Shown here: piece by piece, positions 1-6,069 of the stretch
Layout: the number at the start of each line of letters is the position of its first letter
Position numbering within the stretch: the first letter of the stretch is position 1
NCBI GenBank assembly: GCA_023432655.1
Contig: JAEYUK010000276.1
Coordinates: 1-6,664, forward strand
Reading direction: 5' to 3'
Source: Pseudomonadota bacterium
Lineage (GTDB): Bacteria > Bdellovibrionota > Bacteriovoracia > Bacteriovoracales > Bacteriovoracaceae
Length of the DNA stretch: 6,664 nucleotides
Translations under genes and position numbers: made by a program
Notes under the pieces: model-generated
Told to the model about the DNA's origin: nothing
Seen by the model: the letters and a program-made list of their open reading frames with translations, nothing else
Databases searched by the model: none

Positions 1-376
1 CGATAGGGGCAATCTCCGCAAAAACATCGGCCGACTCTGCTTCAAAACGATGGGCCAGACCAAAAGGGACACGAACTCCAAGTTCTATCTCATCTGAAAA
101 CTCCATCCTTCCCCCTACTCCATAATAAAAATCCAGAGGATGAATATCATTAAAATAAAAGGCCCCTTCTTTATGAAGAAGATAATCAGAATGGATACTA
201 AAGGCCTGTCCCTTACCCATTGACCAGGCCATACCAGCATCTACTGCACGTGAGGAATCCAGCCAGTATTTCCCATTTAGTCCTGTTGGATTACCTATCG
301 AAATTCCTATTCCTTTTTCATTGGCCCACGAAGTAAAACTCAAAAGTGCAAAACAAAGAATAAAAAAATATTTCAC
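1..376 (-). CDS. Exported beta-barrel-like outer-membrane protein, 5' part only
   Basis: The reading frame starts at a GTG (376-374) and is still open at the left edge, so 125 codons are visible. The first 20 or so residues form a signal peptide: Lys2, a hydrophobic run (YFFILCFALLSF) and a likely cleavage after SWA, before NEKGIG. The mature part begins GIGISIGNPTGLNGKYWLD and then alternates polar and aromatic/glycine residues in short strands (FYYGVGGRMEF, ELGVRVPFGLAHRF). That is the usual look of a small transmembrane beta-barrel in the outer membrane. The start is supported by AAAGGAG five bases upstream and by a good promoter at 405-432. I do not recognise a specific family. It resembles the uncharacterised small outer-membrane barrel proteins common in Bdellovibrio-type and spirochaete genomes. 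Function is unknown and the C-terminus lies outside the window. Confidence 0.8.
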   Translation of the reverse strand, partial: MKYFFILCFALLSFTSWANEKGIGISIGNPTGLNGKYWLDSSRAVDAGMAWSMGKGQAFSIHSDYLLHKEGAFYFNDIHPLDFYYGVGGRMEFSDEIELGVRVPFGLAHRFEAESADVFAEIAPI

Positions 377-381
377 AAGAA

Positions 382-388
382 CTCCTTT
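382..388 (-). promoter_or_regulatory. Ribosome binding site deciding the GTG start
   Basis: The minus strand reads AAAGGAG, then five bases, then GTG (376-374). No ATG with a comparable site lies nearby in frame, and the signal peptide begins exactly here, so GTG is preferred as the start. Confidence 0.75.
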
Positions 389-404
389 AAATAACACACG
401 CACT

Positions 405-432
405 ATTATGATCAATGAAAACTCAATGTCAA
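405..432 (-). promoter_or_regulatory. Sigma70-type promoter of the beta-barrel gene
   Basis: On the minus strand a perfect -35 hexamer TTGACA (432-427) is followed by a 16-base spacer and CATAAT (410-405), a 5 of 6 match to the -10 consensus. Transcription would begin near 398, giving a leader of about 22 bases that holds the AAAGGAG site. This is the best-formed promoter in the window. Confidence 0.65.
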
Positions 433-450
433 AACCACTTGAGAAATTTA

Positions 451-456
451 TCTAAT
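451..456 (+). promoter_or_regulatory. Weak candidate -10 element for the methyltransferase gene
   Basis: TCTAAT matches the -10 consensus at 5 of 6 positions and lies 16 bases before the ATG at 473. No convincing -35 hexamer is present at the right distance. If used, the mRNA leader would be only about 10 bases, which would fit the missing ribosome binding site. The call is speculative. Confidence 0.25.
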
Positions 457-472
457 CCGTGTTCAATGGATC

Positions 473-1291
473 ATGGGTCTTAGAAACATACTTCTCGCCA
501 TATCGTGCATCATTATAGGCTTTTGCCTGAGTCTATATTTTCAAAACGAGCAGGAAACAAGCTCCATGAATTGGGACGAACACAGAGGAATACAGGCCAA
601 CAATGATACCTCCCGTTCTCTTGAAGAATTTAATCAAAAAATTCTCCCTTACGATTTGGAAGTTTTGATCCGGGAAATTTTTGAGAGCAATCGCTTTACC
701 GGCGAAAAGACCCGGATCATGGAAATTGGCGCCAGTAATGGTCGCCTTTTGATGGAAATCAGAAGGAAGTTCCCTGAAGTAGAGCTTTATGGCATTCATT
801 CCAGACAAACACACACTTTTTATCGCCGTGAAAATTATATTTCAGACGCCATTAAGTTTAGACTTTTTTCAAAGCAAGAACTCGAAGAGGTCAGTTTGCC
901 TTATCTGGTCTTCAAGGATCTGGATTTTGGCGAACAGATTCCCTACTCGGCCAATAAGTTTGATCTGATTTTCACCTTCGGATTCATCAAGCATGTGAAG
1001 TATAAATTTGAACTTTTCAATGAAATTCTGAGAGTCCTTAAGCCATCCGGAATTTCCATCCACACTGAGATGGAAGGACTTCAAATGTACTATCAGGGTC
1101 TTGCTCTAGACCTCAACGATGCCTGGATAGAAATGAGAAGACATGGGATAGATATAAAACACTTAGAAGATCCAAAAAGCATTATTTTTCGAAAAACAGA
1201 AGAAATGACTTTCCCAGTCACTCCTCATCGCCCAATCAAAGAAAATAAAAGCAATGTGGGACCGGACATGGGATATACACTGAACTTTTAA
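473..1291 (+). CDS. Membrane-anchored SAM-dependent methyltransferase-like protein
   Basis: This 272-residue protein starts with a hydrophobic segment (about residues 4-22, ILLAISCIIIGFCLSLYF), read as a signal anchor with the rest outside the cytoplasm or membrane-tethered. The second part has a class I (Rossmann) methyltransferase layout. Motif I is MEIGASNGRLL at 83-93, with the E-x-G-x-x-x-G pattern. A second strand follows at ELYGIHS (104-110), then KFDLIFTFGFIKHV at 162-175 and the post-motif ILRVLKPSG at 185-193, as in the type 11 family. The position after strand 2 that usually carries an acidic ribose-binding residue appears to be His109. The substrate cannot be told. The ATG at 473 lacks a good ribosome binding site. 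An internal ATG at 566 (Met32) has AGGA ten bases upstream and would remove the anchor. The gene stands alone, convergent with nrdA. The methyltransferase fold is fairly sure; enzymatic activity is not. Confidence 0.75.
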   Translation: MGLRNILLAISCIIIGFCLSLYFQNEQETSSMNWDEHRGIQANNDTSRSLEEFNQKILPYDLEVLIREIFESNRFTGEKTRIMEIGASNGRLLMEIRRKFPEVELYGIHSRQTHTFYRRENYISDAIKFRLFSKQELEEVSLPYLVFKDLDFGEQIPYSANKFDLIFTFGFIKHVKYKFELFNEILRVLKPSGISIHTEMEGLQMYYQGLALDLNDAWIEMRRHGIDIKHLEDPKSIIFRKTEEMTFPVTPHRPIKENKSNVGPDMGYTLNF

Positions 1292-1298
1292 CTGCGAA

Positions 1299-1342
1299 CA
1301 AAAAAAAGGCCCTCCCTCATCTTTCCTGATGAGAGAGGGCCT
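1299..1342 (-). terminator. Rho-independent terminator of the nrdB-nrdA operon
   Basis: Arms 1307-1321 and 1328-1342 pair over 15 positions around a six-base loop (1322-1327). On the minus strand the stem ends in AGGCCCTC/GAGGGCCT and runs directly into eight T residues (1307-1300). The single imperfect position is a C/A mismatch on the plus strand but a tolerable G-U pair in minus-strand RNA. With the T-run, this assigns the terminator to nrdA, whose stop is 13 bases before the stem. The plus strand has no T-run after the stem, so it is a weak terminator at best for the methyltransferase gene. Confidence 0.9.
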
Positions 1343-1355
1343 CTGACAGAAAAAC

Positions 1356-3701
1356 CTAGCTTCCGCAGCTTACGCAGTCTTCAGGGTTGTCCAGAGAACA
1401 AACCATCGCCGCTTGCTGGTCCGCCGATGAACGAACTGCTGTTTCTTTAATTGTGAACTTAATCGCATCAACTGCTGGACGAGTTCTTAAGTAGTACATA
1501 CCAGTCTTAAGTCCAAGCTTCCAGGCCGTGAAATGAAGAGATGAAAGTTTACCGAAGTTAGTATCTTCCATGTGAACGTTAAGGGACTGTGATTGGTCGA
1601 TATACGCACCACGATCAGCGGCCATCTCAAGAATCGACTTCTGCTTAATTTCCCAAACAGTTCTGTAAAGCTCTTTAAGGTCTGCAGGGATTTCAGGAAT
1701 GTATTGAACTGAACCATTGTGAGCAATGATACGGTCCTTCATTTCTTCGCTCCAAAGACCCAGATTAATTAAGTCGCGAACAAGATGCTTATTAACCATC
1801 GCAAACTCACCAGAGAGAACTCGGCGAGTATAGATGTTAGAAGTCACTGGCTCGATACACTCGTTATTACCGAGAATTTGTGAAGTCGAAGCTGTTGGCA
1901 TCGGCGCCATAAGAAGAGAGTTACGAACTCCATAAGTCTTAATCTTAGCTCTTAAAGTAGTCCAGTCCCAACGTTCAGATGGAGTTACACCCCACATATC
2001 GTGTTGAAGGATGCCTTGAGAGATCGGAGACCCTTCGTATGAGTCGTAAGCGCCATGTTCTTTAGCAAGGTCGGCAGAAGCTGAAAGTGAGGCATAGTAA
2101 ATCGTTTCAAAAATTTCTTTATTAACCTGACGTGCTCCTTCTGAATCAAAAGGAAGTCTCATCTTGAAGAATGTATCCGCGAGCCCTTGAACCCCAAGTC
2201 CAACAGGACGGTTTTTAAGGTTAGAATAACGAGCTTCTTCAACAGGATAGTAGTTAAGATCGATCACGCGGTTAAGGTTACGAGTCACTTGGTAAGTTAC
2301 ATCGTAAAGCTTTTTATGATCGAACTTCCCATCTTCAACAAACTTTGGAAGTGCAATTGAAGCGAGGTTACAAACAGCAATTTCTTTTTCAGAAGTGTAC
2401 TGCATGATCTCGGTGCAAAGATTTGAAGACTTGATAGTACCAAGGTTCTTCTGGTTTGATTTTTCATTCGCTGCATCTTTATAGAGCATGAACGGCATAC
2501 CAGTTTCAATCTGAGATGAGATCACTTTGAACCAAAGGTCACGGGCCTTAACAACTTTGAGACCACGGCCTTCTTTCTCATACTTTTCATAGAGAGCTTC
2601 AAACTCTTTACCATAAACATCGGCCAGACCTGGCGACTTATTTGGGCACATAAGGGTCCAGTCAGAGTCAGTTTCAACACGTTTCATGAATAGATCATTG
2701 ATCCATAGAGCGTAGAATAGATCTCTGGCGCGTAGTTCTTCTTTACCGTGGTTCTTACGAAGATCAATAAAGTCTTCGATGTCAGCATGCCATGGCTCAA
2801 GATAGATAGCGAATGCACCTTTACGTTTACCACCGCCCTGATCAACATAGCGAGCAGTATCGTTAAACACTCGAAGCATAGGAACGATACCGTTTGAAGT
2901 ACCGTTGGTTCCACGGATGAAAGAACCCTTCGCACGAATGTTGTGGATTGATAGACCAATACCGCCTGCAGACTGAGAAATAAGAGCACACTGCTTTAAT
3001 GTCTCGTAAATTCCTTCAATAGAATCATCTTTCGTTGCTACCAGGAAGCATGACGACATTTGCGCTTTATTAGTACCGGCATTAAACAAAGTCGGAGAAG
3101 CATGTGTAAACCAGCCTTCGGAAATAAGATGATAGGTCTTAATAGCTTCTTCGATGTTTCCAATTTGCACTCCTAGGGCCACACGCATGAATAAGTGTTG
3201 AGGGCGTTCAACAATCTTACCATTAACTTTTAATAGATATGACTTTTCCAATGTTTTGAATCCGAAGTAATCAAATTCAAAGTCACGAGAATAAGCGATT
3301 TCTGCTGAAATTCTGTCTTTATGCTCACGAGCGAAAGCAAAGATTTCATCTGAGATAAGAGGTTGCTTCTCTTTAGTAAATTCATTTTCGTAATTATAGA
3401 GAGTCTCGAAAGTCTCCATGAATGAATCTGAAGTCGAGCGGTGTAGATTGGCAACAGCAATACGACCGGCAAGTCTCGCGTAGTCCGGGTGAACTGACGT
3501 CATGTAGGCCGAAACTTCTGCAGAAAGGTTATCCAACTCATCAGTTGTGATGCCGTCAAAAAGACCATTGATTGTACGCTTCGCTACCTGAATCGCATCA
3601 ACATACTTTTGATCTAAATTATAAGAAAGCTGAGAAATTCTGTGAGTGATTTTATCAAACTGCACCGGCTCTCTTTTTCCTGAACGTGTAATAACAAACA
3701 T
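1356..3701 (-). CDS. nrdA: Class Ia ribonucleotide reductase, large (alpha) subunit
   Basis: This 781-residue cytoplasmic protein reduces ribonucleoside diphosphates to deoxyribonucleotides together with NrdB. An N-terminal ATP-cone occupies about residues 1-90 ([21 protein letters not shown] with Asp57), so overall activity control by ATP/dATP is expected. The specificity-site region includes KDDSIEG (224-230). Catalytic residues are in place: Cys218 (SSCFL) and Cys444 (VCNLAS) form the redox pair, Cys429 with Asn427 and Glu431 (NLCTE) is the thiyl-radical centre, and Tyr736-Tyr737 (MYYLRTRP) is the radical-transfer pair. The C-terminal tail ends DCVSCGS, with Cys776 and Cys779 for thioredoxin/glutaredoxin re-reduction. 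Sequence and residue numbering follow human RRM1 far better than E. coli NrdA. The start has AGGAG nine bases upstream. It is second in the operon, 32 bases after nrdB. No damage is seen. Confidence 0.97.
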   Translation of the reverse strand: MFVITRSGKREPVQFDKITHRISQLSYNLDQKYVDAIQVAKRTINGLFDGITTDELDNLSAEVSAYMTSVHPDYARLAGRIAVANLHRSTSDSFMETFETLYNYENEFTKEKQPLISDEIFAFAREHKDRISAEIAYSRDFEFDYFGFKTLEKSYLLKVNGKIVERPQHLFMRVALGVQIGNIEEAIKTYHLISEGWFTHASPTLFNAGTNKAQMSSCFLVATKDDSIEGIYETLKQCALISQSAGGIGLSIHNIRAKGSFIRGTNGTSNGIVPMLRVFNDTARYVDQGGGKRKGAFAIYLEPWHADIEDFIDLRKNHGKEELRARDLFYALWINDLFMKRVETDSDWTLMCPNKSPGLADVYGKEFEALYEKYEKEGRGLKVVKARDLWFKVISSQIETGMPFMLYKDAANEKSNQKNLGTIKSSNLCTEIMQYTSEKEIAVCNLASIALPKFVEDGKFDHKKLYDVTYQVTRNLNRVIDLNYYPVEEARYSNLKNRPVGLGVQGLADTFFKMRLPFDSEGARQVNKEIFETIYYASLSASADLAKEHGAYDSYEGSPISQGILQHDMWGVTPSERWDWTTLRAKIKTYGVRNSLLMAPMPTASTSQILGNNECIEPVTSNIYTRRVLSGEFAMVNKHLVRDLINLGLWSEEMKDRIIAHNGSVQYIPEIPADLKELYRTVWEIKQKSILEMAADRGAYIDQSQSLNVHMEDTNFGKLSSLHFTAWKLGLKTGMYYLRTRPAVDAIKFTIKETAVRSSADQQAAMVCSLDNPEDCVSCGS

Positions 3702-3710
3702 TTTCCTTAT

Positions 3711-3715
3711 CTCCT
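3711..3715 (-). promoter_or_regulatory. Ribosome binding site of nrdA
   Basis: AGGAG on the minus strand lies nine bases before the ATG at 3701. A second, closer purine run (AAGGAAA) sits just before the ATG. The 32-base nrdB-nrdA gap holds this site and no terminator, supporting co-transcription. Confidence 0.75.
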
Positions 3716-3733
3716 GTCTTAAACTTTAAAAAA

Positions 3734-4720
3734 TTAAAAATCCATATCGGTTGAGAAAGCAAAGTTCGAACCGGCTGCTTCTTTAGTAGAATTAATCACT
3801 CCTGCTTTCTGGTATTCAGAAACTTTTCTTTCGAAAAAGTTCGTTTTACCTTGCATAGAAATTAGCTCCATCCAGTCAAACGGGTTCTTGGCATCATAGA
3901 TATTTGAGTAGCCAAGCTGTCTCATAAGTCTGTCCGCTACAAACTTAATGTATTCTTTCATCATGTCAGCATTCATTCCGATCAGAGAAACCGGAAGCGC
4001 CTCAGTAATGAATTCACATTCAAAGTTAACGGCTTCAGTGATCAATTCGCGGATGCGTGACTCAGACGGCTTATTCTGAATGTAGTTTTTGTAGAGTAGA
4101 CAGGCAAAATCAGTGTGAAGACCTTCGTCACGAGAAATAAGCTCGTTCGAGAAAGTAAGACCTGGCATTAAGCCGCGTTTTTTAAGCCAGAAAATTGAAC
4201 AGAATGAGCCAGAGAAGAAGATCCCTTCAATCGCTGCAAAGGCCACCAGACGCTCAGCAAAGGATTCATTTCCGTAGATCCATTTAAGGGCCCAGTCAGC
4301 TTTTTTCTTAATACATGGGATATTATCAATCGCCTTGAAAAGGTAGTCTTTCTTGGCCGGATCTTTAATATAAGTGTCAATTAAAAGTCCGTAAGTTTCA
4401 GCATGGATGTTTTCCATGGCAATCTGGAAACCGTAAAATGAACGCGCCTCAGGAATTTGAATATCGTTATAAAAACGAAGCGCCAGGTTCTCGTTGACGA
4501 TACCGTCAGAAGCCGAGAAAAAGGCCAGGACGTGAGAAATATAGTGACGTTCCTGGTCGTTTAAAGATTCCCAATCATTTAAGTCAGAATAAAGATCAAT
4601 TTCTTCTGCGGTCCAAAAACTGGCCATCGCCTTCTTATACATATCCCAGATGTCGTGGTACTTAATCGGGAATAGAACAAAACGATCGTTAGTCTGCTTT
4701 AAAAGTGTTTCCGTGCTCAT
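3734..4720 (-). CDS. nrdB: Class Ia ribonucleotide reductase, small (beta) subunit
   Basis: This 328-residue ferritin-fold protein holds the di-iron centre and stable tyrosyl radical that start catalysis in NrdA. The metal ligands are visible with normal spacing: Asp72 (ASDG), Glu103 and His106 (MENIH), Glu165 (IEGIFFSG), and Glu199 and His202 (RDEGLH). The radical tyrosine is Tyr110 (AETYGLL), so this is a Tyr-radical type rather than a class Ic enzyme. Tyr303 (SEYQKAG) fits the C-terminal radical-transfer tyrosine, and the tail ends in acidic and aromatic residues (STDMDF) as in peptides that dock into NrdA. Blocks such as [15 protein letters not shown] and [23 protein letters not shown] are nearly identical to human RRM2, and the long eukaryotic N-terminal extension is absent. 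It is the first gene of the operon, with AAGGAG eight bases before the ATG. Confidence 0.97.
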   Translation of the reverse strand: MSTETLLKQTNDRFVLFPIKYHDIWDMYKKAMASFWTAEEIDLYSDLNDWESLNDQERHYISHVLAFFSASDGIVNENLALRFYNDIQIPEARSFYGFQIAMENIHAETYGLLIDTYIKDPAKKDYLFKAIDNIPCIKKKADWALKWIYGNESFAERLVAFAAIEGIFFSGSFCSIFWLKKRGLMPGLTFSNELISRDEGLHTDFACLLYKNYIQNKPSESRIRELITEAVNFECEFITEALPVSLIGMNADMMKEYIKFVADRLMRQLGYSNIYDAKNPFDWMELISMQGKTNFFERKVSEYQKAGVINSTKEAAGSNFAFSTDMDF

Positions 4721-4728
4721 TACCCCAG

Positions 4729-4734
4729 CTCCTT
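4729..4734 (-). promoter_or_regulatory. Ribosome binding site of nrdB
   Basis: AAGGAG on the minus strand lies eight bases upstream of the nrdB ATG (4720-4718). It fixes the start 14 residues before the conserved [13 protein letters not shown] block. Confidence 0.75.
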
Positions 4735-4811
4735 CTTCATGATGTGTGGTGGTGTTATTTGTCTGTCTTAAAAATAAGCGTAGTAGTTGATCTGATATTT
4801 GAAAAGATAAA

Positions 4812-4827
4812 AATCTATATATAGTGG
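4812..4827. promoter_or_regulatory. Putative NrdR box 1 upstream of nrdB
   Basis: The sequence aatctatatatagtgg matches the palindromic NrdR-box pattern ACACTATATATAGTGT (from memory) at 13 of 16 positions, and its core CTATATATAG is a perfect inverted repeat. It lies about 92-107 bases before the nrdB start, where it could overlap a TATATA-like -10 element. NrdR is the ATP-cone repressor of bacterial nrd operons. Binding here is inference, because TA-rich palindromes also occur by chance in promoters. Confidence 0.5.
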
Positions 4828-4853
4828 TGTTGACAATTTTTTGACGGCCATTC

Positions 4854-4869
4854 TAACTAGATTTAGTGT
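4854..4869. promoter_or_regulatory. Putative NrdR box 2 upstream of nrdB
   Basis: The sequence taactagatttagtgt matches the same pattern at 12 of 16 positions, with an intact GTGT arm. Its centre is 42 bases from that of box 1, close to four helical turns, so both would face the same side of the DNA. Known pairs are usually closer, about three turns apart, so this is the weaker of the two sites. Confidence 0.3.
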
Positions 4870-5003
4870 AATCCCCGATAAAATTCATCGAGAAAATGGT
4901 CCAAAACCTAACGATTTCTTACATGAAATTATGCACAAGGCCTATCTCCTTTACAAAAAGTATCAAGGCCGGGTCCCTATCAACCTATAGAGATAATCAA
5001 TTA

Positions 5004-5015
5004 GATTTATAAATC
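5004..5015. repeat. Perfect 12-base palindrome before dps
   Basis: GATTTATAAATC equals its own reverse complement and ends 13 bases before the ATG at 5029, close to the first ribosome binding site. It could be part of a dps operator or promoter. Its AT-rich make-up means chance is also possible, and the regulator is not identifiable. Confidence 0.3.
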
Positions 5016-5017
5016 AT

Positions 5018-5023
5018 AGGGGG
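5018..5023 (+). promoter_or_regulatory. Ribosome binding site for the upstream dps start
   Basis: AGGGGG sits five bases before the ATG at 5029. A second site, AAGGA at 5048-5052, sits six bases before the in-frame ATG at 5059, so the start of dps is not settled by ribosome binding sites alone. Confidence 0.5.
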
Positions 5024-5028
5024 CTAGA

Positions 5029-5529
5029 ATGGATTTATCTCATAACCAAGGATTCAATATGCAAATCAACATCGGAATGAATGAACAAGACAGATCGGAC
5101 ATTGCCAAAGGTCTGAACCATCTATTAGCTGATACCTACACTCTTTATCTTATGACCCATAACTTTCACTGGAATGTGAAAGGCCCCATGTTCAATACAC
5201 TTCACCTTATGTTTGAAGGGCAGTACAACGAACTGGCCCTGGCAGTAGATCTCATTGCAGAAAGAATTCGTGCTTTGGGATACCCGGCACCAGGAACCTA
5301 TGGCGAATTTGCCGAACTTAGCTCTATCAAAGAAGTTAAAGGACAGCCCGTTGCTGAAGAAATGATAAGGCACCTGGTCCTCGGTCAGGAAGCCATCGTA
5401 AGAACCGCAAGATCACTGTTCCCGGCGGTTGAAAAAGCATCTGACGAGCCAACGGCAGATTTACTTACACAACGTATGCAGCTCCATGAAAAAAACGCTT
5501 GGATGCTGAGAAGTTTATTAGAAAAATAA
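5029..5529 (+). CDS. dps: Dps-family ferritin, DNA-protecting iron-storage protein
   Basis: This protein, 166 residues from the first ATG, belongs to the Dps family. Its members form 12-subunit shells that oxidise Fe(II) with peroxide and store the iron, protecting DNA in the cytoplasm. The four-helix core and inter-subunit ferroxidase ligands are visible: His47 (HNFHWNV), His59 and Glu63 (TLHLMFE), Asp74 and Glu78 (VDLIAERI). Their spacing matches E. coli Dps His51, His63, Asp67, Asp78 and Glu82. The C-terminal [24 protein letters not shown] block is typical of the proteobacterial subgroup. Most relatives I recall begin near Met11 (MQINIG), matching the ATG at 5059, which has its own AAGGA site. 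The first ten residues ([10 protein letters not shown]) lack Lys and Arg, so they are not a typical DNA-binding tail. It diverges from nrdB. Family assignment is secure; start and regulation are not. Confidence 0.95.
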   Translation: MDLSHNQGFNMQINIGMNEQDRSDIAKGLNHLLADTYTLYLMTHNFHWNVKGPMFNTLHLMFEGQYNELALAVDLIAERIRALGYPAPGTYGEFAELSSIKEVKGQPVAEEMIRHLVLGQEAIVRTARSLFPAVEKASDEPTADLLTQRMQLHEKNAWMLRSLLEK

Positions 5530-5540
5530 AGTTAATTAAA

Positions 5541-5573
5541 ATAGTCCTGCTGAAATTTTTCAGCAGGAACTAT
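5541..5573 (+). terminator. Hairpin after dps, likely terminator
   Basis: CCTGCTGAA (5546-5554) pairs perfectly with TTCAGCAGG (5559-5567) around a four-base loop. The stem can be lengthened by ATAGT (5541-5545) with ACTAT (5569-5573) past one bulged A. It begins 11 bases after the dps stop. No clean T-run follows on the plus strand, only the pyrimidine-rich tatcttccctt, so termination may be imperfect or the hairpin may mainly protect the mRNA 3' end. Confidence 0.6.
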
Positions 5574-5612
5574 CTTCCCTTCATGTCTGTCAAATTATTC
5601 AGTTTGCTTCTC

Positions 5613-5671
5613 ACCTAAATAAAAAAACAAATTTAAATTAAAGATAAAAATTTAGGTTATTTTAATCCTAA
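5613..5671. repeat. Inverted CCTAA/TTAGG motifs upstream of the small gene
   Basis: ACCTAAAT (5613-5620) and ATTTAGGT (5650-5657) form a perfect eight-base inverted repeat with a 29-base A-rich gap. A third copy of the core, CCTAA (5667-5671), faces TTAGG at 5652-5656 with 10 bases between. The cluster lies 40-100 bases before the ATG at 5710, where promoter and operator sites are expected. No regulator is known to me for this motif, and no clear promoter hexamers could be assigned. Confidence 0.3.
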
Positions 5672-5696
5672 CTTTCGTCGAAAGGATCACACCCAC

Positions 5697-5702
5697 GGAG
5701 GG
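5697..5702 (+). promoter_or_regulatory. Ribosome binding site of the 105-residue gene
   Basis: GGAGGG lies seven bases before the ATG at 5710. It is strong and well spaced, which supports this short frame being a real gene. Confidence 0.75.
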
Positions 5703-5709
5703 AAAGTGA

Positions 5710-6027
5710 ATGATTTTTTACACAATTCAGGGTCCGAAATACAACTTAGAAATTCATGAAGACACTATTAAGCTAGTGCCTAAAAAATGGTTCAAATTTG
5801 GAGATAACAACACTCCAGAGATGAGCTGGGAAATCCAAAAGCTCTCTCTGTTTGAAATGACGAGAAGTAAATTTATGATATTCACGGGCGAGCTCAAATG
5901 GGAAACATTTGAAGGTTCACAAGGTATTTTTAGTTTTAATACTTCCCCAGCGATGGTTAAAAAAATTGAGACCTACCTCCAAAAAAGAATTATCAAAAAC
6001 CATCAAACAACACGAGAGTCAGCTTAA
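5710..6027 (+). CDS. Small cytoplasmic protein of unknown function
   Basis: I do not recognise this 105-residue protein. It has no signal peptide or membrane segment. It reads as a series of short beta strands (MIFYTIQ at 1-7, YNLEIHE at 11-17, TIKLVPK at 19-25, SWEIQKLSLFEM at 39-50, KFMIFTGELKWETF at 54-67, GIFSFNT at 72-78) followed by one amphipathic helix (PAMVKKIETYLQKRII, 80-95). An antiparallel sheet closed by a C-terminal helix is the plan of PH-like domains, so a PH/PTB-like fold is my guess from pattern alone. The short tail is polar (KNHQTTRESA). A strong ribosome binding site, its own upstream region with inverted repeats and a strong terminator directly after it argue for a real single-gene unit. 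Function and partners are unknown. Confidence 0.75.
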   Translation: MIFYTIQGPKYNLEIHEDTIKLVPKKWFKFGDNNTPEMSWEIQKLSLFEMTRSKFMIFTGELKWETFEGSQGIFSFNTSPAMVKKIETYLQKRIIKNHQTTRESA

Positions 6028-6035
6028 AATCAGGC

Positions 6036-6069
6036 AAAAAAAATCCCGCTCTAAAGCGGGATTTTTTTT
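6036..6069. terminator. Bidirectional rho-independent terminator
   Basis: TCCCGCT (6044-6050) pairs with AGCGGGA (6055-6061) around the loop CTAA. The stem is flanked by eight A on the left and eight T on the right, so either strand gives a GC-rich stem followed by a U-run. It ends the 105-residue gene on the plus strand (stop at 6025-6027) and the AgmX-type gene on the minus strand, whose stop codon TAA (6070-6068) overlaps the T-run. Confidence 0.93.

Larger units (their letters stand above)
4721..5028. other. Divergent nrdB/dps regulatory region (308 bases)
   Basis: This is the longest gap between genes, separating the divergent starts of nrdB and dps. It is AT-rich. It holds two NrdR-box-like sequences (4812-4827 and 4854-4869), a pair of TTGAC direct repeats 11 bases apart (4830-4834, 4841-4845), a perfect 12-base palindrome just before dps (5004-5015) and both ribosome binding sites. 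On the plus strand a frame stays open from 4811 to a TAG at 4988-4990 without a convincing start codon. I see no tRNA, small RNA or terminator hairpin in it. Clear -35/-10 pairs for nrdB and dps could not be assigned. Confidence 0.6.

Noticed and set aside
466..483. Five-codon frame overlapping the methyltransferase start
   Set aside because: Too short, no ribosome binding site and no attenuator-like structure nearby.
533..814. Minus-strand frame of 93 codons inside the methyltransferase gene, and similar antisense or shifted frames inside nrdA, nrdB and dps
   Set aside because: They lie wholly within well-supported genes, lack ribosome binding sites and have no protein-family features.
4720..4740. 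Six-codon frame (ATG AAG AAG GAG CTG GGG TAA) overlapping the nrdB start as TAATG
   Set aside because: It has no ribosome binding site of its own and coincides with the nrdB Shine-Dalgarno sequence, so the reading is best explained by that site.
4830..4859. Plus-strand promoter with perfect TTGACA and TAACTA at 18 bases
   Set aside because: The -10 match is poor and the start would lie about 165 bases before dps, so it was not listed as a promoter.
4992..5010. Fur-box-like sequence starting GATAAT before dps
   Set aside because: Only about 10 of 19 positions match the Fur consensus, which is little better than chance in AT-rich DNA.
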